A stretch of DNA of 6,617 nucleotides from the NCBI GenBank assembly GCA_027067035.1, contig JAMOMO010000406.1, forward strand, positions 1 through 6,617, in the 5' to 3' direction. Positions 1 to 5,448 of this stretch are shown here, in pieces. The DNA comes from Desulfobulbaceae bacterium (GTDB lineage Bacteria; Desulfobacterota; Desulfobulbia; Desulfobulbales; Desulfocapsaceae). Both the position numbers and the translations under genes were made by a program. Under the pieces are notes generated by a model, which saw only the letters and a program-made list of their open reading frames with translations, had not been told where the DNA came from and ran no database searches. Numbering within the stretch: position 1 is the stretch's first letter; each line of letters opens with the position of its first letter.

Positions 1-93
1 CTGAGTCCCCATGGATTGATTTATGACATCCCGCATAATGGACCCGGAACAGATCCGGCTGAGCAGAGTTCAGTTTCGATGGAAATCAGATAA
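1..93 (+). CDS. Possible C-terminal tail of an upstream gene (partial)
   Basis: Frame 1 is open from the first base to a TAA at 91-93, giving about 30 residues (starting LSPHGLIYDIPHNGP, ending SVSMEIR). The other two plus-strand frames meet stops almost at once (a TGA at 2-4 in frame 2 and at 22-24 in frame 3). The segment could be the end of a gene that begins before the window. I do not recognise the peptide, and a stop-free run of 30 codons arises by chance roughly one time in four, so the call is weak. If real, the gene points toward the small ORF at 169 and ends 75 bases before it. Confidence 0.3.
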   Translation: MSPHGLIYDIPHNGPGTDPAEQSSVSMEIR

Positions 94-168
94 ACAAATA
101 ACGGTAGAACGCCGATAAGAAAGAGAGGAAGGTACAGAAATCGGCCCGCCAGGGAAGGAGGGATAGTG

Positions 169-324
169 ATGACCAGTCAGGAAGCAATCAGGGTACTTAT
201 GCTCAGCCCCATTTATTTTAAGTTGAAACCTGTAAACCGCAAACAGCTTATACAGGAATACTGCAGCCTCTTTGCCAGGGTCTGCAGACGGCAGCACGAC
301 AGCAGAAAGAACAGATCACGCTGA
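169..324 (+). CDS. Small hypothetical protein, 51 aa
   Basis: This is an unrecognised 51-residue protein beginning MTSQEAIRVLMLSPIYFKL. It is supported mainly by its start: a near-perfect Shine-Dalgarno sequence AAGGAGG at 155-161 lies 7 bases before the ATG. A GTG directly upstream at 166 is a less well spaced alternative. Residues 1-35 look like a compact, mostly helical segment (EAIRVLML, then RKQLIQEYCSLF), with cysteines at 32 and 39. The C-terminus is strongly basic and polar (RRQHDSRKNRSR) and probably unstructured. There is no signal peptide or membrane span, so it should be cytoplasmic. The gene converges on the J-domain gene, whose stop lies 46 bases away. Its length is below the usual gene-calling threshold. 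The ribosome site and non-random N-terminus favour a real gene, but no function can be assigned. Confidence 0.6.
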   Translation: MTSQEAIRVLMLSPIYFKLKPVNRKQLIQEYCSLFARVCRRQHDSRKNRSR

Positions 325-352
325 GAAATGTAACTCCTCACGACAGCAGAAA
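295..352 (+). repeat. Pair of 14-bp direct repeats
   Basis: CACGACAGCAGAAA occurs at 295-308 and again, identically, at 339-352, 44 bases apart start to start. The first copy lies in the basic 3' end of the small ORF. The second lies in the gap before the convergent J-domain gene. The copies differ just afterwards (GAACAG versus CAG), so the match looks like a local duplication or paired binding sites rather than a longer repeat. Confidence 0.6.
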
Positions 353-369
353 CAGTGCAAAAGTGCTAA

Positions 370-693
370 TCAGGGATTGCGCCGTCCCTTTCCCTTTCCC
401 CATAACGGGTCCTGGCCAAAGCGGTCCATCCACCAGTCTTCCGCCTCCAACGCCTCACCGTCGAGAGGGACCAGAGGAATCTTAAACTGGTCATAATGTT
501 TCATCAGCACATCATAGGCCCTGGTCAGCTTCCGCATCAGGTCACCCTTGGCCCTGTCATCCCCGACGATATCCGGATGGTTTGCCTTACATCTGCTGCG
601 ATAACTGCGCTTGATCTCTCCCAGTGTGGCCCGGTCTCCGAGCCCTAAAAGCTCCTTGGCCTCAAATATCTCTTCCCAGTCAGCCTTTGTCAT
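370..693 (-). CDS. Small J-domain (DnaJ-like) protein
   Basis: This 107-residue protein consists of a J domain (about residues 10-68) and a short acidic and tryptophan-containing tail. The HPD tripeptide that stimulates the ATPase of DnaK-type Hsp70 chaperones is intact at residues 39-41. It is preceded by a basic helix II (IKRSYRSRCKANHPD) and followed by helix III (MRKLTRAYDVLM). There is no Gly/Phe linker, zinc-finger or C-terminal substrate domain, so this is not DnaJ itself but a minimal class III-type J protein. It probably recruits Hsp70 to a specific task. The tail carries WWMDRFGQDPLWG (87-99), which may bind a client. Its ATG overlaps the plsY stop as ATGA, and AAGGG just before it, inside plsY, can serve as ribosome site. 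Translational coupling to plsY is therefore likely. The client is unknown. Confidence 0.85.
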   Translation of the reverse strand: MTKADWEEIFEAKELLGLGDRATLGEIKRSYRSRCKANHPDIVGDDRAKGDLMRKLTRAYDVLMKHYDQFKIPLVPLDGEALEAEDWWMDRFGQDPLWGKGKGRRNP

Positions 694-1301
694 GCACCCT
701 TCCCGGTCTTCCAGCTCTTCTCCTCGCCCCTGAGAAGGCGTCCGATATTGGAGCTGTGCTTGATCCAGATCAGTCCTCCAATGATCCCGGCGATGACAAC
801 AGTTGAGACCTCGGCACCAAAATACCAGAAGAAAAGCGGAATCAGTGCCGAGACAACAAGGGAGCCTGCCGAAACAAAACCACTCCCGGCCACCACTGCA
901 ATAAAGACGATGAGGGCAACGAGTATGGATGGCGGTGAGAAAAAGAGAAAGACCCCAAGTGCCGTGGCCACTCCCTTGCCGCCCTTGAAACCAAGATAGA
1001 CGGGAAACATATGGCCGACAACAGTTGCCAGACCGCAGAGAGCAACAAAAAGCACCCGGTCCGGCACCTCAGGCAGCAGGGTTGAAACAAGATACACCGG
1101 AAAAAACCCCTTGGCGATATCACAGAGCAGGGTCAGAAAACCGAGTTTTTTTCCAAGTACCCGGTTCACATTGGTGGCTCCGATATTTCCACTTCCCTCT
1201 TCGCGGACATCTTTACCAACTGCACGGCTGAAGAGGAGCCCAAAGGGGACGGCACCTGCCAGATAACTCAGGATGAGTGCGACAATGAACGTAATGGTCA
1301 T
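690..1301 (-). CDS. plsY: Glycerol-3-phosphate acyltransferase PlsY
   Basis: PlsY transfers the acyl group of acyl-phosphate (made by PlsX) to the 1-position of glycerol 3-phosphate. The product is lysophosphatidic acid, in the first committed membrane step of phospholipid synthesis. The protein has 203 residues, the usual length, with several hydrophobic spans starting at residue 3. Family motifs are present: SGNIGATN at 37-44, D61 with K64-G65, GHMFPVYLGFKGGKGVATALG as the phosphate-binding loop at about 96-116, and a C-terminal HSSNIGRLLRGEE at 182-194. The start is fixed by two in-frame stop codons just upstream, although no convincing Shine-Dalgarno sequence precedes the ATG. The gene is divergent from def and has its own promoter candidate in the shared intergenic region. 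The J-domain gene follows with a 4-base overlap. The identification is firm. Confidence 0.96.
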   Translation of the reverse strand: MTITFIVALILSYLAGAVPFGLLFSRAVGKDVREEGSGNIGATNVNRVLGKKLGFLTLLCDIAKGFFPVYLVSTLLPEVPDRVLFVALCGLATVVGHMFPVYLGFKGGKGVATALGVFLFFSPPSILVALIVFIAVVAGSGFVSAGSLVVSALIPLFFWYFGAEVSTVVIAGIIGGLIWIKHSSNIGRLLRGEEKSWKTGKGA

Positions 1302-1342
1302 GGCTTATTAATTTGTGGGAGGTATCATTTTCATTGTTAATA

Positions 1343-1371
1343 TTGACGATTATGACATTAGCGCATATCTT
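1343..1371 (+). promoter_or_regulatory. Sigma-70-like promoter for the def-fmt-larC operon
   Basis: TTGACG at 1343-1348 and TATCTT at 1366-1371 are separated by 17 bases, a near-consensus arrangement. Transcription would begin around 1378 and leave a leader of about 90 bases before def. The leader is rich in pyrimidines (roughly 1414-1440). No transcription data support it. Confidence 0.5.
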
Positions 1372-1378
1372 ATGTAAA
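1349..1378 (-). promoter_or_regulatory. Sigma-70-like promoter for plsY and the J-domain gene
   Basis: On the minus strand TTTACA (plus positions 1378-1373) and CATAAT (1354-1349) are separated by 18 bases. Transcription would start near 1342, about 40 bases before the plsY ATG. The site occupies nearly the same DNA as the plus-strand promoter, so the two polymerases could not bind together. Confidence 0.45.
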
Positions 1379-1468
1379 CACAACGTTGATGCGGGAGGAC
1401 CTGCCCTGTGGTATGTTTTCCTTTTTTACTCTTTTCATTTCAGATAATCTCATAATTTACCTGTAACC

Positions 1469-1978
1469 ATGAGTTTGCGTACAATTCTTAAATTTCCGGA
1501 TCCGGTCCTGCGAAAAAAGGCCGAAAAAATAACCAGCTTTGACTCGGCTCTTGAGGATCTTGCCGATGACATGATAGAGACCATGTATGACGCACCCGGT
1601 GTGGGACTGGCCGCCCCGCAGATTGGAGAATCCGTACAGCTCATTGTGGTCAATGCCGCCCAGGATGAGGATGGCAGGGAACCCATGATACTGATCAACC
1701 CTGAAATTGTGGAAGAAGAGGGCAGCCAGGTCGATGAAGAGGGATGCCTCTCTGTCCTTGACCTCACCGCATCGGTGAAAAGGAGCCGGAAAGTCAAAGT
1801 CAGCTATCAGGACATCACAGGTGAACAGCAGGAACTCACGGTGGAGGATCGCTTCGCGGTGGTGCTGCAGCATGAGATTGACCACCTTCACGGTGTGCTT
1901 TTCATCGACCATCTCAGTACCTTAAAGCGCACTCTCTATAAGAAAAAAGTCAAGAAAATGCTGGCCGCAAAGGCCTGA
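1469..1978 (+). CDS. def: Peptide deformylase
   Basis: Def removes the formyl group from the N-terminal formyl-methionine of nascent proteins at the ribosome exit, using a bound metal, normally Fe2+. The 169-residue length is typical. All three family motifs are present: GVGLAAPQ at 44-51, EGCLS at 91-95 supplying metal ligand C93, and QHEIDH at 134-139 supplying ligands H135 and H139 and catalytic E136. The residue after EGCLSV is leucine (EGCLSVLDL) where most deformylases have proline. The C-terminus ends in a lysine-rich helix (KRTLYKKKVKKM), fitting ribosome association. The ATG lacks a clear Shine-Dalgarno sequence, and the leader upstream is U-rich, so initiation may lean on ribosomal protein S1. 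It is the first gene of the operon, with fmt starting 12 bases downstream. The identification is firm. Confidence 0.96.
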   Translation: MSLRTILKFPDPVLRKKAEKITSFDSALEDLADDMIETMYDAPGVGLAAPQIGESVQLIVVNAAQDEDGREPMILINPEIVEEEGSQVDEEGCLSVLDLTASVKRSRKVKVSYQDITGEQQELTVEDRFAVVLQHEIDHLHGVLFIDHLSTLKRTLYKKKVKKMLAAKA

Positions 1979-1990
1979 TCAGGATAATTC

Positions 1991-2950
1991 ATGCCAGAAA
2001 CCAAGAGCGTTTTCCGCATCATTTTCATGGGCACCCCGGATTTCTCGGTTCCTGCCCTGCAGGGCCTCATTGACGGACCAGACCAGGTGGTGGCCGTGGT
2101 AACCCAGCCCGATCGCCCTAGAGGACGCGGGAAAAAGCTCAGCCCGCCCCCTGTAAAAGTTACTGCCCAGGCTGCCGCCATCCCCGTTCTGCAGCCGACA
2201 CGAATCAAGACCGCCGAGTTTGCCGACGAGCTGCGCTCCTACGAACCGGATCTGATTGTTGTAGCCGCCTACGGCCGTATCCTGCCCGCATCCATTCTGG
2301 ACCTGCCGCCATATGGCTGCATCAATATCCACGGCTCCCTGCTGCCCCGGCATCGGGGTGCTGCGCCCATTCAATGGGCCATTCTTGCAGGTGACAAAGA
2401 GGCCGGAGTAACCATCATGGAAATGGATGTGGGTATGGACACCGGTGCCATGCTGTTGCCTGCAGCCATTCCCATTGAAGAAGATGATACGGCCGGCAGT
2501 CTCTTTGCCAAACTCTCAAGCCTTGGCGCAACAACTCTGCTGAAGGCACTTGAGCTGCTGCACCAGGACAACCTTCCTCCGGTGGAACAGGACCACAGCC
2601 TGGCAACAGAGGCCCCTCCCCTGAAAAAAGAGGATGGTGCCATCGACTGGAACAGATCCGCCTGGCAGATCCACTGCCTCATCCGCGGCATGGACCCGTG
2701 GCCCACGGCCTTCAGTTTTCTGGACGGGAAACGCTTTCGGTTTTTCGCCCCCCTGCTGAGTGAACAGGACACGGACCTGGAACCGGGCAGCATCATTGCA
2801 GCAGACCGCAATGGACTTCTGCTCGCCACAGGTGACAAGGCACTGCTTGTGCGGGAAATTCAGCCGGAAGGAAAAAAACGGATGACGGTGGAGGCCTACC
2901 TCTGCGGCCAATCCCTTGAAAAGGGACAGAAATTCAGTTCCGTTCAATAA
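1991..2950 (+). CDS. fmt: Methionyl-tRNA formyltransferase
   Basis: Fmt formylates the methionine carried by initiator tRNA, using 10-formyltetrahydrofolate. It thus makes the substrate that the upstream def product later processes. The protein has 319 residues, the usual size. The N-terminal Rossmann catalytic domain (about 8-210) begins with IIFMGTPDFSVPAL. It contains the catalytic triad equivalent to E. coli N106, H108 and D144: N112 and H114 in INIHGSLLPR, and D150 in GMDTG. RGAAPIQWAI at 122-131 follows, as is typical of the family. The C-terminal OB-fold tRNA-binding domain (about 215-312) starts near KKEDGAIDW and has RGMDPWPTAF at 232-241. AGGA at 1981-1984 lies 6 bases before the ATG and supports this start. 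No key residue is missing. Confidence 0.97.
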   Translation: MPETKSVFRIIFMGTPDFSVPALQGLIDGPDQVVAVVTQPDRPRGRGKKLSPPPVKVTAQAAAIPVLQPTRIKTAEFADELRSYEPDLIVVAAYGRILPASILDLPPYGCINIHGSLLPRHRGAAPIQWAILAGDKEAGVTIMEMDVGMDTGAMLLPAAIPIEEDDTAGSLFAKLSSLGATTLLKALELLHQDNLPPVEQDHSLATEAPPLKKEDGAIDWNRSAWQIHCLIRGMDPWPTAFSFLDGKRFRFFAPLLSEQDTDLEPGSIIAADRNGLLLATGDKALLVREIQPEGKKRMTVEAYLCGQSLEKGQKFSSVQ

Positions 2951-2957
2951 CCCTGCC

Positions 2958-4127
2958 ATGAATGCTCCCACCACCATCGCCTACCTGGACTGCTTTTCCG
3001 GGATCAGTGGTGACATGTTTCTTGCGGCCCTGCTTCATGCCGGTCTTCCGGAAAGCCATCTTCTGGAAGAGCTTGGAACGATCGAAGGGATCGATTTCAG
3101 TCTCACGGTGACAGACGAAATCCGCTGCGGCATCGGCTGCAAACAGCTCACTGTTCACTCTCCATCGCAACAGCAGCTCAGGCACATTGGTGACATCAGA
3201 GCTCTGCTTGAAAAATCCTCTCTCTCCTCTGATATCAGAGAAAAGGCGACTGCAGTCTTCACCCGGCTGGCCGAGGCCGAGGCAAAGGTACACAATACTT
3301 CTGTGGAGGACGTTCACTTCCACGAGGTGGGAGCCGTTGACAGCATCATAGATATCACAGGCTGTCTCATCGGGCTAAAGGCACTTGGCATCAGACATCT
3401 GCTATGTTCACCCCTTCCCATGGGCCATGGCTTTGTGGACTGCGCCCACGGTAGCCTGCCCCTGCCAGCGCCTGCTGTCTGTGAACTGCTTCGCAACACC
3501 CCTGTCTATGGTGTCCAGCAACAGAAAGAGCTGGTCACTCCGACGGGTGCTGCCCTGGTTACAGAACTTGCCGACTCCTTTGCCGCCATGCCTCCGATGA
3601 GCATCAGCAGAACCGGATACGGCGCAGGTACACACACACTTGCCGGCAATCAGCCCAACCTGCTGAGACTCATCATAGGCAGCAGCACAGTGGGCAGTGA
3701 ATCCACCCTGGTGGAGATCATTGAAACAAACCTCGATGACTGGAACAGTGAAGGCTTCCCCTACCTCTGTGATCTCCTCTTTGCAAAAGGCGCGCTGGAT
3801 GTCTCACTGAGCCCGCTGATCATGAAAAAAGGGCGACCCGGCCAGTTGTTACGGGTCATAACAGATCCTGCGCACGGCCTTGAGCTGAAAAACATCATCC
3901 TCTCCGAAACCACTTCCATCGGCCTGCGCTTTAGAAGGGAAGAACGGATGACCCTGGCCAGAGAAACGGTGCTGGTGGACACCCCCTGGGGAAAAGTTGC
4001 GGCAAAAGAGGTCCAGACCCCTGTGGGGATAAGTATCTATCCGGAGTATGAGGCCTGCAGACGAGTTGCAGAGGAGCATCAGATCCCCCTGGCCCAGGTG
4101 TATCACACCGTCTCAAGAAGCAGATAA
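2958..4127 (+). CDS. larC: LarC, nickel-pincer nucleotide cofactor synthesis (nickel insertion)
   Basis: LarC is the cyclometallase that inserts nickel into the pyridinium bis-thiocarboxylate mononucleotide made by LarB and LarE. This gives the cofactor of lactate racemase LarA and its homologues. The 389-residue protein matches full-length LarC (formerly DUF111). The N-terminal domain has DCFSGISGDM at 11-20, VHFHEVGAVDSI at 119-130, HGSLPLPAPA at 164-173 and GYGAGTH at 220-226. The C-terminal domain has ETNLDD at 256-261, MKKGRPG at 289-295 and ETTSIGLR at 317-324. In Lactiplantibacillus plantarum the two halves are joined by programmed frameshifting. Here they lie in one continuous frame. 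I chose the ATG at 2958, 7 bases after the fmt stop, because the family's conserved sequence begins right there. The frame also extends to a TTG at 2916 inside fmt. No larA, larB or larE lies in the window. Confidence 0.93.
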   Translation: MNAPTTIAYLDCFSGISGDMFLAALLHAGLPESHLLEELGTIEGIDFSLTVTDEIRCGIGCKQLTVHSPSQQQLRHIGDIRALLEKSSLSSDIREKATAVFTRLAEAEAKVHNTSVEDVHFHEVGAVDSIIDITGCLIGLKALGIRHLLCSPLPMGHGFVDCAHGSLPLPAPAVCELLRNTPVYGVQQQKELVTPTGAALVTELADSFAAMPPMSISRTGYGAGTHTLAGNQPNLLRLIIGSSTVGSESTLVEIIETNLDDWNSEGFPYLCDLLFAKGALDVSLSPLIMKKGRPGQLLRVITDPAHGLELKNIILSETTSIGLRFRREERMTLARETVLVDTPWGKVAAKEVQTPVGISIYPEYEACRRVAEEHQIPLAQVYHTVSRSR

Positions 4128-4131
4128 GAAC

Positions 4132-4149
4132 TGCTGCAGCATTGCAGCA
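4132..4149 (+). repeat. Short perfect hairpin between larC and the DUF3617 gene
   Basis: TGCTGCA (4132-4138) and TGCAGCA (4143-4149) form a 7-bp stem with a GCAT loop, starting 5 bases after the larC stop. No T-run follows, so it is not a standard Rho-independent terminator. It could stabilise a processed upstream transcript or be incidental. Confidence 0.4.
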
Positions 4150-4175
4150 CTACACGAAAACAGAATGGAGTTTCC

Positions 4176-4673
4176 ATGAAAATAACAGCCCGGAACTGTA
4201 TGTCAGTCATCCTTACAGCCATCACCGCCCTCCTCCTCAGCAGCACCTTCAGCACTGCAGCCACCATGGAAAAGGGGCGCTGGGAGACAACTGCCCGGGA
4301 GCAGGCACCCGGCGGAAGCGCTCCTGCCCGGGTGGATATTGCCTGTGTTGACAAGGAGATCGACGGAGAAAAACTTGTCTTCGGGGATATCACAAATGAT
4401 CCCAGCTGCAAAATCACCAAAGAGGAACATGATTCGGGTGTCCTTTATTTTGAAATGCACTGCGTGAAAGATGGTATCGCCAGTGTCCAGAAAGGAACGA
4501 TCCACTCCACAGGCACCACGCTTGACATGACGATGGACATCATCATCGACCTCTCCGGCAGCCCCATGATTCAGGAGATGATGGGAGGTGCCACATCCAT
4601 GAAAACCACATTTGTCGTGAACGCGAAGCGGATCGGAAAATGTGACGGAACGGAAGTCAGTTTCGATCAATAG
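4176..4673 (+). CDS. Secreted DUF3617-type protein
   Basis: This 165-residue protein is probably exported to the periplasm. It has a signal peptide over about residues 1-29 (basic MKITAR, hydrophobic core, STAA cleavage region). The mature part fits the DUF3617 family, whose function is unknown to me. A GRWE motif stands at 34-37 right after the signal. Four cysteines follow at 57, 78, 96 and 156, spaced as in that family and able to form two disulfides, and the protein ends with a KRIGKC element. The predicted mature fold is mostly beta strand, for example GTTLDMTMDIIIDL. GGAG at 4167-4170 lies 5 bases before the ATG and supports this start. A second ATG at codon 9 would remove the basic signal residues. 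It sits between larC and pgpA in the same direction with short gaps, so it is probably cotranscribed. Family confidence is moderate to good; the role is unknown. Confidence 0.82.
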   Translation: MKITARNCMSVILTAITALLLSSTFSTAATMEKGRWETTAREQAPGGSAPARVDIACVDKEIDGEKLVFGDITNDPSCKITKEEHDSGVLYFEMHCVKDGIASVQKGTIHSTGTTLDMTMDIIIDLSGSPMIQEMMGGATSMKTTFVVNAKRIGKCDGTEVSFDQ

Positions 4674-4705
4674 ATACTTTCCGGTCACCACCCACAGAAA
4701 AGACA

Positions 4706-5170
4706 ATGGATAAGATCATCATGTTTCTGGCCACCGGGTTTTACAGTGGCAATATCCCGAAATGCCCTGGCACCTGGGGATCCCTTGCGGCGCTGCTCCC
4801 CTGGTTTTTCATGCGCAACCTGCCCCTTCCGTCCTACCTTGGACTGGTGTCCATTATTTTTGTCCTCGGCTGCATTCTGGCAGGGTCTGCCGAAAAGATC
4901 CTGGATCAGGCCGATGCCGGCCCCATTGTCATTGACGAGTTTGTGGGCATATTCATAAGCCTTATCGCCGCGCCGCAGCACCCTGCAGCATGGATCCTGG
5001 GATTCCTCTTCTTCCGTCTCTTTGACATCCTCAAGCCCTTCCCCTGTTCCTGGTTTGATCAGCATATCCACGGGGGCTTCGGTATCATGATGGACGATGT
5101 GATTGCCGGCTTCTATGCACTGCTCAGTCTTCAAATCCTGTGGATGATCGGAAGCAGGATCAATTCCTGA
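4706..5170 (+). CDS. pgpA: Phosphatidylglycerophosphatase A
   Basis: PgpA is an inner-membrane, Mg2+-dependent lipid phosphatase that dephosphorylates phosphatidylglycerol phosphate to phosphatidylglycerol, the precursor of cardiolipin. The protein has 154 residues, the usual size. Conserved elements are visible: PGTWGS at 21-26, the acidic IVIDEFVG at 74-81 (D77, E78), FRLFDILKPFP at 103-113 (R104, D107, K110), and GGFGIMMDDVIAG at 123-135 with D130 and D131. Hydrophobic spans lie at about 43-60, 78-88, 93-108 and 132-149. The start leaves a 32-base gap after the DUF3617 gene and has only a weak purine-rich ribosome site (AGAAAAG). It is the last gene of the plus-strand cluster that starts with def. 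The identification is firm. Confidence 0.95.
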   Translation: MDKIIMFLATGFYSGNIPKCPGTWGSLAALLPWFFMRNLPLPSYLGLVSIIFVLGCILAGSAEKILDQADAGPIVIDEFVGIFISLIAAPQHPAAWILGFLFFRLFDILKPFPCSWFDQHIHGGFGIMMDDVIAGFYALLSLQILWMIGSRINS

Positions 5171-5231
5171 TTCTGCCTCCTTCCATTTACTCCCCCCTTT
5201 TCCGCCAGCTTCTCCCCCGACATCTCCGGCA

Positions 5232-5266
5232 GTTCCCGGGAGCAGCAGCAGGCGTCCTGCAGGAAC
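5232..5266 (+). repeat. Nested inverted repeats downstream of pgpA
   Basis: GTTCC (5232-5236) pairs with GGAAC (5262-5266). Inside it GCAGG (5248-5252) pairs with CCTGC (5256-5260) around a 3-base loop. Together they could fold the 3' end of the operon transcript. There is no T-run immediately after, so it is at most an imperfect terminator or a Rho-dependent 3' structure. Confidence 0.3.
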
Positions 5267-5323
5267 ATCCCTGAAGCCCTGTTCAACACTGGAACCTCCT
5301 CCTGATTAATTTTTTGTTTGGCC

Positions 5324-5352
5324 TTGACTTTTTTTTGACCAGACTATGTAAT
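5324..5352 (+). promoter_or_regulatory. Sigma-70-like promoter for the binding-protein gene
   Basis: TTGACT at 5324-5329 and TGTAAT at 5347-5352 are 17 bases apart. An overlapping TATGTA at 5345-5350 is a second -10 candidate with 15-base spacing. The surrounding DNA is A/T-rich, with T-runs at 5310-5316 and 5329-5336. Transcription would start near 5359, giving a leader of about 90 bases. Confidence 0.5.
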
Positions 5353-5410
5353 GACAAAGGATCCACTAGTTATTTTTTTCTAACCATTCAGAGGAGTCCG
5401 CGGAAGGTGC

Positions 5411-5429
5411 GTTCACCCTCCCCGTGAAC
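5411..5429 (+). promoter_or_regulatory. Leader hairpin before the binding-protein gene
   Basis: GTTCAC (5411-5416) and GTGAAC (5424-5429) form a 6-bp perfect stem with a C-rich 7-base loop. It lies 7 bases before the AGGAG ribosome site (5437-5441). A competing stem, GGTG (5406-5409) with CACC (5414-5417), is possible. The arrangement could influence translation, but the stem is short and no known riboswitch class is recognised. Confidence 0.3.
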
Positions 5430-5448
5430 CCCATACAGGAGCATTTTT

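Noticed and set aside
70..297. 75-codon minus-strand frame
   Set aside because: It overlaps the small plus-strand ORF that has a much better ribosome site, has a low-complexity, unfamiliar product, and shows no convincing ribosome site.
1302..1468. Riboswitch or known regulator operator in the plsY-def intergenic region
   Set aside because: Only a short imperfect palindrome around TTAATATTGAC was seen, and no known riboswitch or FapR-like or CRP-like consensus fits.
1457..1912. 151-codon minus-strand frame across def
   Set aside because: It is antisense to an unmistakable peptide deformylase with all motifs; the product shows no family features.
2916..2957. TTG-initiated extension of larC into fmt
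   Set aside because: It adds 14 residues not typical of LarC, needs a rare start codon, and overlaps fmt; the ATG at 2958 begins right at the conserved family sequence.
2516..2977. 153-codon minus-strand frame across the end of fmt
   Set aside because: Shadow of the strongly conserved fmt reading frame.
4203..4706. 167-codon minus-strand frame over the DUF3617 gene
   Set aside because: It is antisense to a gene with a signal peptide, a good ribosome site and family motifs; the product is not recognisable.
5131..5289. 52-residue minus-strand frame starting GTG with an AGGAGGAGG upstream, overlapping the pgpA 3' end
   Set aside because: The ribosome-like site is tempting. However, the product is unlike a folded protein (CCC run from CAG repeats), the start is GTG, and no promoter was seen. 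It would be worth reconsidering only if conserved.
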